Notes: generated by a model not told the origin, from the letters alone. A DNA stretch of 58,966 bases from Prevotella sp. (GCA_017619375.1 JAFZSL010000002.1:87679-146644); one strand, 5' to 3'. Counted from the stretch's first letter, positions 15,216 through 24,173 are shown. Made by a program: numbers and translations.

Positions 15216-17033
15216 ATGAAACAGGAAGACATAAATAGATTAAGGGAACTGTTAGACGGTTATGCCGAGGAGCATGCCCCCGAACACATGCGCCACTTTG
15301 CCGATGACGTATCTTTTCAGGACCTGATTATACATCCCATCATGCTTTGTCGCGTGGTATCACAATTCGATGAGCGACATTGTCTGTCGGTCAGCAAGCC
15401 ATATAAGGGTGAAAAGGTGGATGCCCAGACTGTCCGTTCGGTCAATGTATGGGATTATAAGATGCTTGATGTCGGCGATGAATGGGTGGTAAACGAAGAT
15501 AATGGGGTTGTGTCGGGTTCCCATCATCTGGAGGGTTGTGTCAAATGTCAAGGAAAAGGCCGCCTGATTTGTCCTACCTGTAAAGGAAAGGTGAAAGTAA
15601 CCTGTGGCTGCAACCACGGTCGTACGAAGTGCAGCACCTGTGGCGGCACCGGTAAAGTGAGTTGCAGTCATTGCGATGGTGGCCATGTAGAATGCACCAG
15701 TTGCCATGGAACCGGTAAGACAAGCGAGTCCTGCCAACATTGCAATGGTCGTGGCTTTGTGACAAAATCGAGAAGGGTCGAAGAGTCCTATAATCATCCT
15801 ATCGGCGGTTTAAAAACCGAGGTGAGATACCGACAGGTGACAAAGTATTATGATGAGCAATGCCCCGTTTGTCATGGAAAAAGAACTACGAATACGGGTC
15901 AGTGCCGCAAGTGTGGAGGCAGAGGCCATACGGATTGTACCTACTGTGGTGGCTCGGGCAAGCTGACCTGTTCGACTTGTGGAGGTAAGGGGAATGTAGA
16001 ATGCCCTATCTGTCGTGGAACAGGCCTCAAGTTCTGTCAAACATGCTATGATCAGTCACCAAGAGGGACGGTGGCTTGTAAAGATTGTGCTGGTTCGGGC
16101 AAGTTGCTCCATTATCTCAGAATCTCTCAGTCACTCTACTACGATGATGAAGAGCAGATTGTCTGCCACGACGATTTTTTCGATACGAAAGTGGCTCATT
16201 TGTCTTGGCAAGAGGAGGCCGACAATGAGGAGTTGTTTGGCATAGTGGCAGATGTCTTGGGTGGCGACATCTATCCCGACGATGTCGATGTTAATGAGGC
16301 ACTGAACCGGATGGCTGAGCAACAGGCCCAGCACGCCAATCCCAACAAACGGCTATTAAAACAAGGAGCATGGGTCACATGTTACTATGCTCAGGAAGTC
16401 TGCTATCAGTATAAGGGGAAGGACTATAACGGCATCATTCTTGGCGATCATCTATATTTGGAGGTATCGCCGGTTACTGATTACATTGAGAATGTTGCCG
16501 AGGAGAGCGAGAGGAAAATCAGCAGACAGGGTTCGGCAGCAGCCTTGAAGGATATAGAGGAAGCCATGCAACTGGAAACCGGCGACCAAGAGAAGCTTGA
16601 GCTTTTGTGGTATGAAGCAAAGGATCGTCTGGAAAAAAAGGTGAAGTTGGGTGAGAATCTCTTCTTCTGGCCATCATTACTCTTTCTGGCTCCATTGGTA
16701 TATAAGTTCTATGCTGTCGTCAATCCTGTCATAGGTTACGCAAGTATCGTCAAAGACCCGTCGTGGAGAGGCCACGACCTGTTGCCCATTACCCAGGCCG
16801 TCATTTTTGTTGTCCTCTACGGTTTTGTCGCATTCGTCATCCGTATCATGTCCAAATATAATTCTACCTATGGCAGTCGCGATGTCAACTATGTTTTGGC
16901 AGGCATGGGACGCATGGTACTGGCAGCCGTAGGTGCGTTTGCCGTCTTGGTGCTACTCAATTACCTGGGGCTTAGTTGGCTGACGACTTGGATTGCCGTC
17001 ATTATCAACCACCTTCTGAAAGCCATTATATAG
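15216..17033 (+). CDS. Membrane protein with a large DnaJ-type CxxCxGxG zinc-finger array
   Basis: 605 aa. An N-terminal region without recognised domain (1-105) is followed by a cysteine-rich block (108-296) with about 13 CxxC motifs, many as CxxCxGxG (CSTCGGTG, CTYCGGSG, CPICRGTG, CKDCAGSG). DnaJ has four such motifs in its two zinc centres; here there are over three times as many and no J domain. An acidic middle part and three predicted membrane helices (about 485-605) follow. Such repeats normally bind zinc and non-native polypeptides, so a membrane-tethered, chaperone-like or disulphide-related role is possible. The frame is open back to 15174, but the ATG at 15216 gives a plausible soluble N-terminus. 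Base composition is more AT-rich than neighbours. Confidence 0.75.
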   Translation: MKQEDINRLRELLDGYAEEHAPEHMRHFADDVSFQDLIIHPIMLCRVVSQFDERHCLSVSKPYKGEKVDAQTVRSVNVWDYKMLDVGDEWVVNEDNGVVSGSHHLEGCVKCQGKGRLICPTCKGKVKVTCGCNHGRTKCSTCGGTGKVSCSHCDGGHVECTSCHGTGKTSESCQHCNGRGFVTKSRRVEESYNHPIGGLKTEVRYRQVTKYYDEQCPVCHGKRTTNTGQCRKCGGRGHTDCTYCGGSGKLTCSTCGGKGNVECPICRGTGLKFCQTCYDQSPRGTVACKDCAGSGKLLHYLRISQSLYYDDEEQIVCHDDFFDTKVAHLSWQEEADNEELFGIVADVLGGDIYPDDVDVNEALNRMAEQQAQHANPNKRLLKQGAWVTCYYAQEVCYQYKGKDYNGIILGDHLYLEVSPVTDYIENVAEESERKISRQGSAAALKDIEEAMQLETGDQEKLELLWYEAKDRLEKKVKLGENLFFWPSLLFLAPLVYKFYAVVNPVIGYASIVKDPSWRGHDLLPITQAVIFVVLYGFVAFVIRIMSKYNSTYGSRDVNYVLAGMGRMVLAAVGAFAVLVLLNYLGLSWLTTWIAVIINHLLKAII

Positions 17034-17148
17034 ACATTCATTGCATTGACCCTTTTCATTCGCACTATGAGACATCATCTTCCAACCGCTCAAATATAGC
17101 GGGGTAAGAGCAAAGATTCTCTGATATACTTAAGAGAGCACCCTGGAA

Positions 17149-17640
17149 CTATAGTATTTCTCTTGCAATCCACGCACATGCCTCTGCATCGGCAAGAGCG
17201 TGGTGATGATGTGCCAAATGGTAGCCACAGGCGGCAGCCACGGTATGAAGTTGGTGGTTTCCCAGATAGGGGAATGCTCGCCGTGAGACCCGGAGCGTGT
17301 CGTAGAACTCATAGTCGGGATAATCCATCTGATAGACACGGAACACCGCTTTCAGGCAACCTTCGTCGAAGGGTTTGTTGTGGGCGACAAGCGGAAGGCC
17401 TTCAATCAGCGGCTCGATTTTCGCCCATACCTTAGGGAACACAGGGGCTTCCTCTGTGTCTTCGCGTGTCAAACCATGCACCCGCGAACACCAGTAGTTG
17501 TAATAGTTGGGTTCCGGTTGGATGAGAGAATAGAATGAATCTACAATCTCATAATCACGAACAATGACAATGCCCACGGAGCAAACCGAACTGCGCTCAT
17601 TGTTGGCTGTCTCAAAGTCTATTGCAGCAAAATCTCTCAT
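17149..17640 (-). CDS. DEDDh-type 3'-5' exonuclease (DnaQ/PolC epsilon-like)
   Basis: A 163-aa protein consisting of one RNase-T/DnaQ exonuclease domain. The four metal-binding acidic residues and catalytic His can be placed: Asp8 and Glu10 in AAIDFET, Asp92 in AHNKPFD, and His146 with Asp151 in HHALADAEA. Stand-alone proteins of this size trim 3' ends of DNA or RNA; whether it proofreads is not shown. It converges with the cysteine-rich gene and is divergent from the DUF3737 gene. Confidence 0.85.
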   Translation of the reverse strand: MRDFAAIDFETANNERSSVCSVGIVIVRDYEIVDSFYSLIQPEPNYYNYWCSRVHGLTREDTEEAPVFPKVWAKIEPLIEGLPLVAHNKPFDEGCLKAVFRVYQMDYPDYEFYDTLRVSRRAFPYLGNHQLHTVAAACGYHLAHHHHALADAEACAWIAREIL

Positions 17641-17749
17641 TGTTCAACCATATATGAAACCTCATGCTGCAAAGTTACAAAATAGTTATGCAAAAACAAG
17701 GCTTTTCGAAAAAGTTGATTGTTTTTATTCTCTTATCCTTTTTTTTCAC

Positions 17750-17757
17750 TACATTTG
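17750..17757 (+). promoter_or_regulatory. -7 element for the DUF3737-patB transcript
   Basis: TACATTTG at 17750-17757 fits TAnnTTTG and lies 45 bp before the ATG at 17803. No -33 element at ideal spacing was found. Confidence 0.45.
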
Positions 17758-17802
17758 CAAATGTATAGATAATAATACGACATCACCCCGTAACCCTTGA
17801 AC

Positions 17803-18651
17803 ATGCAAATCATCAAGAACCAGTCCTTTGGAGGCGAGCGCCCTCTTTTCGAGTCCCACGGTCTCCGGTTGGAGCACGTCACCATCACCGATGGGGAGTC
17901 AGGCATCAAGGAATGCAGCGACATCGAGTGCGACCACTGCCGTTTCGAGGGCAAATACCCCTTGTGGCATGTCGACCGCAGCATCATCACCCATTGCTAT
18001 TTCGCCCCTGGCTCCCGTTCCGCCATCTGGTACTCCAACGACATGGTGATGTCCGACTGCGTCATCGACGGTCCCAAATTCTTCCGTGAAATGCGCCAAC
18101 TCGAACTGCGTGATGTGGTTATCAACGATGCCGACGAGACGTTCTGGAACATCGATGGGTTGGTGCTCCGCAACGTGAAGCTCCACGAAGGCACCTATCC
18201 CTTCATGGGGAGCCGCCACATCCGCATAGACCACCTTGAGAGCGACAGCAAATACGTGTTCCAATATGTGAAGGACGTGGAAATCCACGACGCCCACATC
18301 GTCACGAAAGATGCCTTCTGGGAAGTGGAGGATGTCACCATCTACGACTCTTTCCTCGATGGGGAATATCTGGGATGGCACTCCAAGAATCTTCGCTTGG
18401 TGAACTGCCATATCGGCGGCGAGCAACCCTTGTGCTACGCCCATGACCTGGTTTTGGAAAACTGCACCTTCGACCCGGCTTGCGACCGCGCCTTCGAATA
18501 TTCCACCGTCCGCGCCGATATCCGCGGACATATAGAAAGCGTGAAGAACCCCGCCAGTGGCATTATCATCGCCGACAGCATCGGCGAGGTCATCCTCGAC
18601 GAGAACATCAAGGGGCCCGCCGACTGCAAAATCATCATCAGAAACTCCTGA
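17803..18651 (+). CDS. DUF3737 family protein, pentapeptide/beta-helix type
   Basis: A 282-aa protein of the DUF3737 family, recognisable from QIIKNQSFGGERPLF, CRFEGKYPLWHVD and NPASGIIIADSIGEVILDENIK. It is built of repeated short beta strands ending in C/V/I-x-I-x-D/N, which suggests a right-handed beta-helix. No catalytic activity is known for the family. The open frame begins at a TTG at 17797; the ATG two codons later matches the family N-terminus. It ends three bases before the patB-type gene and is probably in the same operon. Confidence 0.8.
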   Translation: MQIIKNQSFGGERPLFESHGLRLEHVTITDGESGIKECSDIECDHCRFEGKYPLWHVDRSIITHCYFAPGSRSAIWYSNDMVMSDCVIDGPKFFREMRQLELRDVVINDADETFWNIDGLVLRNVKLHEGTYPFMGSRHIRIDHLESDSKYVFQYVKDVEIHDAHIVTKDAFWEVEDVTIYDSFLDGEYLGWHSKNLRLVNCHIGGEQPLCYAHDLVLENCTFDPACDRAFEYSTVRADIRGHIESVKNPASGIIIADSIGEVILDENIKGPADCKIIIRNS

Positions 18652-18654
18652 ACC

Positions 18655-19812
18655 ATGCGACACGATTTCGACATACCCGTCGACCGCCGGGGAAGCGGTT
18701 GTGTGAAATGGGACTGCGAGGAGGCCCGTGACGCCATCCCCATGTGGGTGGCCGACATGGACTTCCGCGTGGCGCAACCCATCATCGACGCCCTGCACCA
18801 GCGTGTGGAGCACGGCGTATTCGGCTACACGCAAGTGTCGGATGCCTATTACGAGGCTGTCATCTCTTGGTTCCAACGCCGGCACGGTTGGAGCATCAGC
18901 CGTGAGTGGATGCTCTACACCTCAGGCGTTGTTCCCGCACTCTCCGCCACCATCAAGGCTCTCACCAGCCCCGGCGACAAGGTGCTGTTGCAGACACCTG
19001 TCTACAACTGTTTCTTCTCCTCCGTTCGCAACAACGACTGTGTGCTGGTGGAGAACCCACTCATTTATGAAGACGACACCTACCACATCGACTTCGACGA
19101 CCTTGAACGGAAAGCCGCCGACCCCAAGGTCAAACTCCTCGTCTTCTGCAACCCCCACAACCCCGCCGGACGACTCTGGACGGCAGAAGAGATGGAACGT
19201 GTGAACGACATCTGCCTGCGTAACGGTGTGAAGGTGGTGGCCGACGAGATACATTGCGAACTGGTGATGCCTGGCTATCGCTATACTCCTTTCGCCTCCG
19301 TCTCCAAAGCCTGCCAGGACAACTCCGTCGTCCTCAACTCACCCTCGAAGTCGTTCAACACGGCGGGGTTGCAAATCGCCAACATCATCAGCAACGATGA
19401 AGTGATACGCCAACGCATAGACCGAGCCATCAACGTCAACGAGGTATGTGACGTCAACCCCTTCGGTGTGGTGGCCACCATCGCCGCCTACAACCAATGC
19501 GAATATTGGATAGACCAACTCTGCACCTACTTGTACGAAAACTACCTCGTTCTCAAGGAACACATCGCACGCCACCTACCACAGGCACGAGTGACACGCT
19601 TGGAAGGCACCTACCTCGTCTGGCTCGACATCCGTGCTTTGGGCATCACCTCCGACGAGTTCACCCGCCGTCTTCTGGAAAAAGGAAAGGTGTTGGTCAA
19701 CAGCGGCACGATGTATGGTGAAAAGGCCGGCGAGGGTTTCATCCGCATCAACATCGCTTGTCCGCGACAACAATTGCTACAAGCCCTTAAACAATTAATA
19801 ATTAATAATTAA
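18655..19812 (+). CDS. PatB/MalY-type PLP-dependent C-S lyase (cystathionine beta-lyase)
   Basis: A 385-aa fold-type I PLP enzyme. Family hallmarks: PMWVADMDF near the N-terminus, NPHNPAGRLW, ADEIHCEL and SPSKSFNTAGLQIAN, with Lys232 as the Schiff-base lysine. MalY/PatB enzymes cleave cystathionine or cysteine conjugates to a thiol, pyruvate and ammonia. The last residues, LIINN plus the TAA stop, are encoded by the AT-rich repeat that starts at 19794, so the native C-terminus may have been altered by repeat insertion. It follows DUF3737 by three bases. Confidence 0.88.
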   Translation: MRHDFDIPVDRRGSGCVKWDCEEARDAIPMWVADMDFRVAQPIIDALHQRVEHGVFGYTQVSDAYYEAVISWFQRRHGWSISREWMLYTSGVVPALSATIKALTSPGDKVLLQTPVYNCFFSSVRNNDCVLVENPLIYEDDTYHIDFDDLERKAADPKVKLLVFCNPHNPAGRLWTAEEMERVNDICLRNGVKVVADEIHCELVMPGYRYTPFASVSKACQDNSVVLNSPSKSFNTAGLQIANIISNDEVIRQRIDRAINVNEVCDVNPFGVVATIAAYNQCEYWIDQLCTYLYENYLVLKEHIARHLPQARVTRLEGTYLVWLDIRALGITSDEFTRRLLEKGKVLVNSGTMYGEKAGEGFIRINIACPRQQLLQALKQLIINN

Positions 19813-19817
19813 TAATT
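19794..19817. repeat. AT-rich repeat, left arm (AATTAAT array)
   Basis: About three and a half copies of AATTAAT/AATAATT. The reverse complement matches the right arm at 20184-20223, so the four-helix-bundle gene sits between inverted copies. It supplies the stop codon of patB (19810-19812). Confidence 0.75.
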
Positions 19818-20183
19818 ATGATTAAGCAGAATGTCGTCATTGATAAGGGTAAGGCATTTGCTATTCGGATAATCCGAATGTACCAATGGCTATCTAAGGA
19901 AAAGCGAGAGTTTGTGTTGAGTAAACAGTGCCTGAGAAGTGGAACCAGCATTGGGGCTAATCTATATGAAGGGGTGAGTGGTCAAAGTACAGCCGATTTC
20001 ATCGCTCGACTCCACATCGCACTTAAAGAAGCAAATGAAACCACTTATTGGCTGGAATTGATGAAAGAAACAGATTACATCACTCCTGAAATGTATGAAA
20101 GCATCAATACCGACTGCGTAGAGTTAATAAAACTCATCACCTCCATCATCATAACAACGAAACAAAACAACAATTATAAATAG
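19818..20183 (+). CDS. Four-helix bundle protein (S23 / rRNA-intervening-sequence family)
   Basis: A 121-aa helical protein of the family first found in 23S rRNA intervening sequences (TIGR02436-like), recognisable by FVLSKQCLRSGTSIGANLYEG and FIARLHIALKEANETTYWLELM. Members are small positively charged bundles related to the Avd accessory proteins of diversity-generating retroelements; a nucleic-acid-binding role is presumed. Here it is not in rRNA but is squeezed between patB and the carbonic anhydrase gene, five bases after one stop and flanked by AT-rich inverted repeats. The same AT repeats occur alone elsewhere in the window, so this may be the gene-carrying copy of a mobile repeat. No reverse transcriptase is nearby. 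Confidence 0.85.
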   Translation: MIKQNVVIDKGKAFAIRIIRMYQWLSKEKREFVLSKQCLRSGTSIGANLYEGVSGQSTADFIARLHIALKEANETTYWLELMKETDYITPEMYESINTDCVELIKLITSIIITTKQNNNYK

Positions 20184-20223
20184 TAAATTATTAATTTTTA
20201 ATTGTTAATTATTAATTATTTAA
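20184..20223. repeat. AT-rich repeat, right arm
   Basis: AATTATTAATT-type array that reaches exactly to the ATG of the carbonic anhydrase gene. It is inverted relative to the left arm at 19794. Confidence 0.75.
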
Positions 20224-20742
20224 ATGGCACTTATCAAATCAGTAAAAGGTCTGACTCCGAAATGGGGCAAGGACTGTTATTTCAGTGAAAACGCCACCAT
20301 TGTGGGCGAAGTGGAGATGGGCGACGAATGCTCCATCTGGTTCAATGCCGTTGTCCGTGGCGACGTGGCCTACATCCATATGGGCAACCGTGTGAACGTG
20401 CAGGATGGCGCATGCGTACACGTCACCTACGAGATCGGCCCCACCATCATCGAAGACGATGTTTCAATCGGCCACAACGCCACCGTCCATGCCTGCACCA
20501 TCAAGCGCGGCGCCCTCATCGGCATGGGCGCCACCGTCCTCGACAACGCCGTGGTGGGTGAAGGTGCCATCGTGGCTGCCGGAGCCCTCGTGCTGCAAGG
20601 CACGCAAATCGGTCCCCACGAGATTTGGGGCGGCGTGCCGGCGAAGTTCATCAAGAAGACCCGCCCCGACCAGGCGGAGAGTTTCGCCGCCCATTACGTG
20701 GGTTACTCCAAATGGTATCTTGAAGAAGACAAAAAAGAGTAA
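20224..20742 (+). CDS. Gamma-carbonic anhydrase family protein
   Basis: A 172-aa left-handed beta-helix protein built of hexapeptide repeats. The family metal ligands are present as His66 (CVHV), His84 and His89 (SIGHNATVHA), with Arg45 and Asp47 in VVRGDV. Gamma-class carbonic anhydrases form trimers with metal at subunit interfaces; bacterial YrdA/PaaY-like members may have other or weak activity. It is followed 14 bases later by the flippase gene, although no functional link is obvious. Confidence 0.88.
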   Translation: MALIKSVKGLTPKWGKDCYFSENATIVGEVEMGDECSIWFNAVVRGDVAYIHMGNRVNVQDGACVHVTYEIGPTIIEDDVSIGHNATVHACTIKRGALIGMGATVLDNAVVGEGAIVAAGALVLQGTQIGPHEIWGGVPAKFIKKTRPDQAESFAAHYVGYSKWYLEEDKKE

Positions 20743-20756
20743 CATCGGCGACATCC

Positions 20757-22202
20757 ATGTCCACACTGAAGGAGAAGACGGCAAAGGGCCTCTTATGGGG
20801 AGGTTTGAGCAACGGCTTGCAGCAGTTGCTCAACCTTGTCATCGGCATCTTTCTGGCTCGTAGGCTCTCGGAGGACGACTACGGCATGGTGGGCATGGTG
20901 ACCATCTTCACCGCCTTGGGGGCGTGCTTGCAAGAGGGTGGCTTCATTTCCGCGCTGAACAAACGGAAGGATGCCACCCATCGTGACTTCAATGCAGTCT
21001 TTTATACCAGCGTGGCCATCGGCCTGGCGTTCTACACTATCCTCTTCTTCTGCGCCCCTCTTATCTCACGATTTTATGGTGTTCCCGAACTCACCCCTCT
21101 GACCCGCTATGTCACGCTGAGTTTTGTCATTTCCAGTTTCTCCACTGCGCCAAGGGCGTGGCTCTTCCGCAACATGATGGTGCGTGAGACCTCTCTGATG
21201 ACCCTCATCGCCCTTGCCATATCTGGCATCGTGGCCATCGCCATGGCCTATGGCGGAATGGCCTATTGGGGTATCGCCACTCAGAACATCGTCTATATCA
21301 CCATCCTGACCTTTCTGAGCTTTTATTTCTCCAAGTGGCGCCCCACCAAACCGGAAGACTTCACCCCTGTGCGGGAGATGATAGGTTTCAGTAGCCGACT
21401 CATCATCACCAACGTGTTCACCATCATCAACAATAACCTTTTCTCCGTCATCCTGGGTAAACTCTACACCACACGCGACGTGGGCAACTATACACAGGCG
21501 AACAAATGGAACACCATGGGGTCGTCGCTCATCTCGAACATCATCTACGGTGTGGCACAACCCGTATTCACCCGGGTGGAAGACGACCGCGAGCGACAGA
21601 AGGCCGTGTTACGCAAGATGCTGCGTTTCACCGCCCTGGTCACCTTCCCCTTGATGCTCGGCCTCTCGTTGGTGGCGAAGGAGTTCATCGTCATCCTCAT
21701 CAAGGAGAAATGGCTTGACAGTGCGGGAATCCTGCAGATGCTCTGTCTGGCAGGAGCCTTCTTTCCCATCTGCACCCTCCTCTCTCATCTCGTCATCAGC
21801 CGTGGCCATTCGGGAGCCTACATGTGGGCGACCATCGGCCAATGTCTGGCGGGACTGGCCGTGGCATTGTCGCTGTCGTCTTTCGGCATCCAGGTAATGA
21901 TTGGGGCATACGTGGCAGTAGGCATACTATGGACCGGAGTATGGCTGTGGTTGGTTCATCGGGAGACGGGGCTGACGCTGATGGAATTCCTGAGAGATAT
22001 CTCGCCCTACCTGCTGCTCGCCGCCTTGTTGTGCGTGGGCGCACATTTTGCTGCCAGAGGCATCGACAACATCTATCTGCGTTTCCTGGCGAAGGTGCTC
22101 CTGGTGGCAGTGCCTTACATTGGTGTTCTCTGGCTGTTGGGCAGCACCATCCTCCATGAAAGCATCAAATACCTGCTTGGGAGATTGAAAATTGAAGATT
22201 GA
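20757..22202 (+). CDS. Wzx/TuaB-type lipopolysaccharide flippase (MATE superfamily)
   Basis: A 481-aa inner-membrane protein with about 12-14 hydrophobic helices. The N-terminus KGLLWGGLSNGLQQLLNLVIG and the following RRLSEDDYGMVGM are typical of polysaccharide flippases (Wzx, WzxC, TuaB), which move lipid-linked oligosaccharides across the membrane. No glycosyltransferase operon surrounds it; two glycosyltransferases are 34 kb away. The last residues (RLKIED) and the stop are encoded by the heptamer array beginning at 22182. Confidence 0.87.
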   Translation: MSTLKEKTAKGLLWGGLSNGLQQLLNLVIGIFLARRLSEDDYGMVGMVTIFTALGACLQEGGFISALNKRKDATHRDFNAVFYTSVAIGLAFYTILFFCAPLISRFYGVPELTPLTRYVTLSFVISSFSTAPRAWLFRNMMVRETSLMTLIALAISGIVAIAMAYGGMAYWGIATQNIVYITILTFLSFYFSKWRPTKPEDFTPVREMIGFSSRLIITNVFTIINNNLFSVILGKLYTTRDVGNYTQANKWNTMGSSLISNIIYGVAQPVFTRVEDDRERQKAVLRKMLRFTALVTFPLMLGLSLVAKEFIVILIKEKWLDSAGILQMLCLAGAFFPICTLLSHLVISRGHSGAYMWATIGQCLAGLAVALSLSSFGIQVMIGAYVAVGILWTGVWLWLVHRETGLTLMEFLRDISPYLLLAALLCVGAHFAARGIDNIYLRFLAKVLLVAVPYIGVLWLLGSTILHESIKYLLGRLKIED

Positions 22203-22279
22203 AGATTGAAAATTGAAGATTGAAGATTGAAGATTGAAAATTGAAGATTGAAGATTGAAGATTGAAGATTGAAAATTGA
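22182..22279. repeat. RATTGAA heptamer array
   Basis: About 14 tandem heptamers, alternating irregularly between GATTGAA and AATTGAA. It starts inside the last codons of the flippase gene and gives it its stop. Other arrays of the same heptamer are at 24174-24211 and 47121-47155. Confidence 0.9.
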
Positions 22280-22404
22280 CCTTAAGCAAGCTTGGAGATT
22301 TGAAATAGGGCCTTCCTATAACGTCCTACAGCTTCCTATATCTTCCTAAAACGTCCTATAGTAAAAAAATCTTATCTGTTAATAATATATAAAGGAGAAC
22401 CTTG

Positions 22405-22439
22405 TTTTGTGGAAATTTAGAACAATAATGTTACCTTTG
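22405..22439 (+). promoter_or_regulatory. Promoter for the FadL-like gene
   Basis: TACCTTTG at 22432-22439 is the -7 element; TTTTG at 22405-22409 is the nearest -33 candidate (22-bp spacing). Because the promoter lies at 22432, the in-frame codons before the ATG at 22479 are not translated. Confidence 0.6.
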
Positions 22440-22478
22440 CAAACAATTTCATATCTGGGTATATTTAAAAATCGTAAA

Positions 22479-24011
22479 ATGGGTAAAATTAGAATGTATT
22501 TGATGGCCATGGCCATCTTGGTTTCAGGAACAACATTTGCTGGCGGCATATTGACGAACACCAACCAAAGTGTGAGTTTTCTTCGCAATCCCGCTCACGA
22601 CGCATACATAGGTATCGATGGCATATACACCAATCCCGCAGGCGTCATCTTCCTCGGTGATGGTTTCCATATTGGTTTCAACTGGCAATATGCCCGTCAG
22701 ACACGTACCATCACAACCTTTAACCCCGACTTTGCGCTGGGGTTGAGAAACAATGGCAATACGACAAAAGAATTTGAGGGTATTGCCAATGCCCCGTTCG
22801 TACCATCCATCCAAGCAGCATACAATAAAGGGAAATGGAGTTTCCAAGGCACTATCGCCATCACCGGCGGTGGCGGAATGTGTGAGTTTTCCGATGGCAT
22901 CGGTTCATTTGAGAGTGCTGTGGGAGCCATTGCCAGTGCACTGCAACCGCTTGGAGCCACTGGCTATGACGTTGACGGATATATGCGCGGAAAGCAATTC
23001 TACATTGGCTTCACATTGGGCGCTTCCTACAAACTCACCGAAAACCTTTCCGTCTATGGTGGTGCACGCCTGCTCTATGGAATAGCATCCTACAAGGCAA
23101 GACTCAACAATATCATGGTGAATACGGCAGAAGGAGCAGTGCCTTTTGGCACATTCCTCGACAATGCCAACACAAAGATTGCCGGTGGCATCATGCAATA
23201 CGCCAATGGCATCAGTCAGTTGGAAGCCGGCATCGCACAATATACTGCTGCCGGTGTTACAGCACCTGAAGAGTTGACCGCTAAATTGGCAGAGGCCCAG
23301 GCAGCAAAAGCCCAATTGGAAGGCACCCAACAAAGTTTGCAGACCTTGGAAGTATACCGTGAGGGTGTCAGCCTGATGTCCGACCAGACGGGTCTTGGCG
23401 TTGCTCCAATCGTCGGTATAGACTACAAGGTGGGTGACTTCAATTTCGCCGCCAAGTATGAGTTCAAGACACGCATGAGGATGAAGAACAGTTCCACGGT
23501 GAAGGAAGCCCATGCCATCGACGCCGTGAACAAATTCCGCGACGGCACCAGTGTTCCCGAGGACCAGCCCGCCCTGTTCACCGTAGGTGCCCAATGGTCG
23601 GTCATCCCGAGTGTTCGTGTAAGCGCCGGCTATCACTTGTTCTTCGACAAGCAAGCCCACTGGTACAACCACGATGAGAAGAAACTCGACGGCAACACAT
23701 GGGAAATCAACGGTGGTGCCGAGTGGGATGTCACCGACAAGTTGCAAATCAGTGGCGGTTTGCAGAAGACCAACTATGGCTTGTCTGACGAGTATATGAA
23801 CGATATGTCATTTGTTGTTAGCAGTTACACTTTTGGATTTGGTGTCGGTTACAAAGTGACGGACAAGGTGAAGGTGAATGCAGCATATTTCCAAACCAAC
23901 TACGACACGTATAATCAAGATGTTGCTCCAACGGCAACCAACCATACCACACACAATGACTTCACTCGTACCAACAAAGTCTTCGGCTTGGGTGTGGAAC
24001 TGACGCTCTAA
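22479..24011 (+). CDS. FadL-like outer-membrane transport protein
   Basis: A 510-aa protein with a signal peptide (MGKIRMYLMAMAILVSGTTF, cut near AGG) and the N-terminal SVSFLRNPAHDAYIGIDGIYTNPAG segment of FadL/OmpP1 barrels, in which a plugged 14-stranded barrel carries hydrophobic compounds over the outer membrane. A helical, alanine-rich insertion (ELTAKLAEAQAAKAQLEGTQQ region) in the middle is longer than in E. coli FadL. The last strand ends VFGLGVELTL. The gene is monocistronic, with its own promoter and a strong terminator. Confidence 0.85.
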   Translation: MGKIRMYLMAMAILVSGTTFAGGILTNTNQSVSFLRNPAHDAYIGIDGIYTNPAGVIFLGDGFHIGFNWQYARQTRTITTFNPDFALGLRNNGNTTKEFEGIANAPFVPSIQAAYNKGKWSFQGTIAITGGGGMCEFSDGIGSFESAVGAIASALQPLGATGYDVDGYMRGKQFYIGFTLGASYKLTENLSVYGGARLLYGIASYKARLNNIMVNTAEGAVPFGTFLDNANTKIAGGIMQYANGISQLEAGIAQYTAAGVTAPEELTAKLAEAQAAKAQLEGTQQSLQTLEVYREGVSLMSDQTGLGVAPIVGIDYKVGDFNFAAKYEFKTRMRMKNSSTVKEAHAIDAVNKFRDGTSVPEDQPALFTVGAQWSVIPSVRVSAGYHLFFDKQAHWYNHDEKKLDGNTWEINGGAEWDVTDKLQISGGLQKTNYGLSDEYMNDMSFVVSSYTFGFGVGYKVTDKVKVNAAYFQTNYDTYNQDVAPTATNHTTHNDFTRTNKVFGLGVELTL

Positions 24012-24029
24012 CGTGTATGAACCATCTAC

Positions 24030-24060
24030 AAAAAAAGCGGGCAAGCGCCCGCTTTTTTTG
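24030..24060. terminator. Strong rho-independent terminator after the FadL-like gene
   Basis: GCGGGC (24037-24042) pairs with GCCCGC (24047-24052) around AAGC, with seven A before and seven T after, so it could act in both directions. Confidence 0.92.
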
Positions 24061-24085
24061 TGTCTATGGAATCCATCTTTGGTTT

Positions 24086-24114
24086 TCGGGCGGGCACGAG
24101 ACCCGCCCCTACGA
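24086..24114. repeat. GC-rich dispersed hairpin repeat, copy 1
   Basis: A CGGGCGGGCAC...CCGCCCCTACGA element with self-complementary GGCGGG / CCCGCC arms. A second copy with two changes is at 45693-45721. Confidence 0.75.
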
Positions 24115-24173
24115 CCGGGGGATTCTTGGTGTGACCAAGGATTCGAAGTTGCGATTAAGCGAGAACCGGAGGT

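Noticed and set aside
17797-17802. TTG start for the DUF3737 gene
   Set aside because: The ATG two codons later matches the family N-terminus.
19818-20183. Diversity-generating retroelement
   Set aside because: The four-helix-bundle protein resembles Avd, but there is no reverse transcriptase, template repeat or variable repeat nearby.
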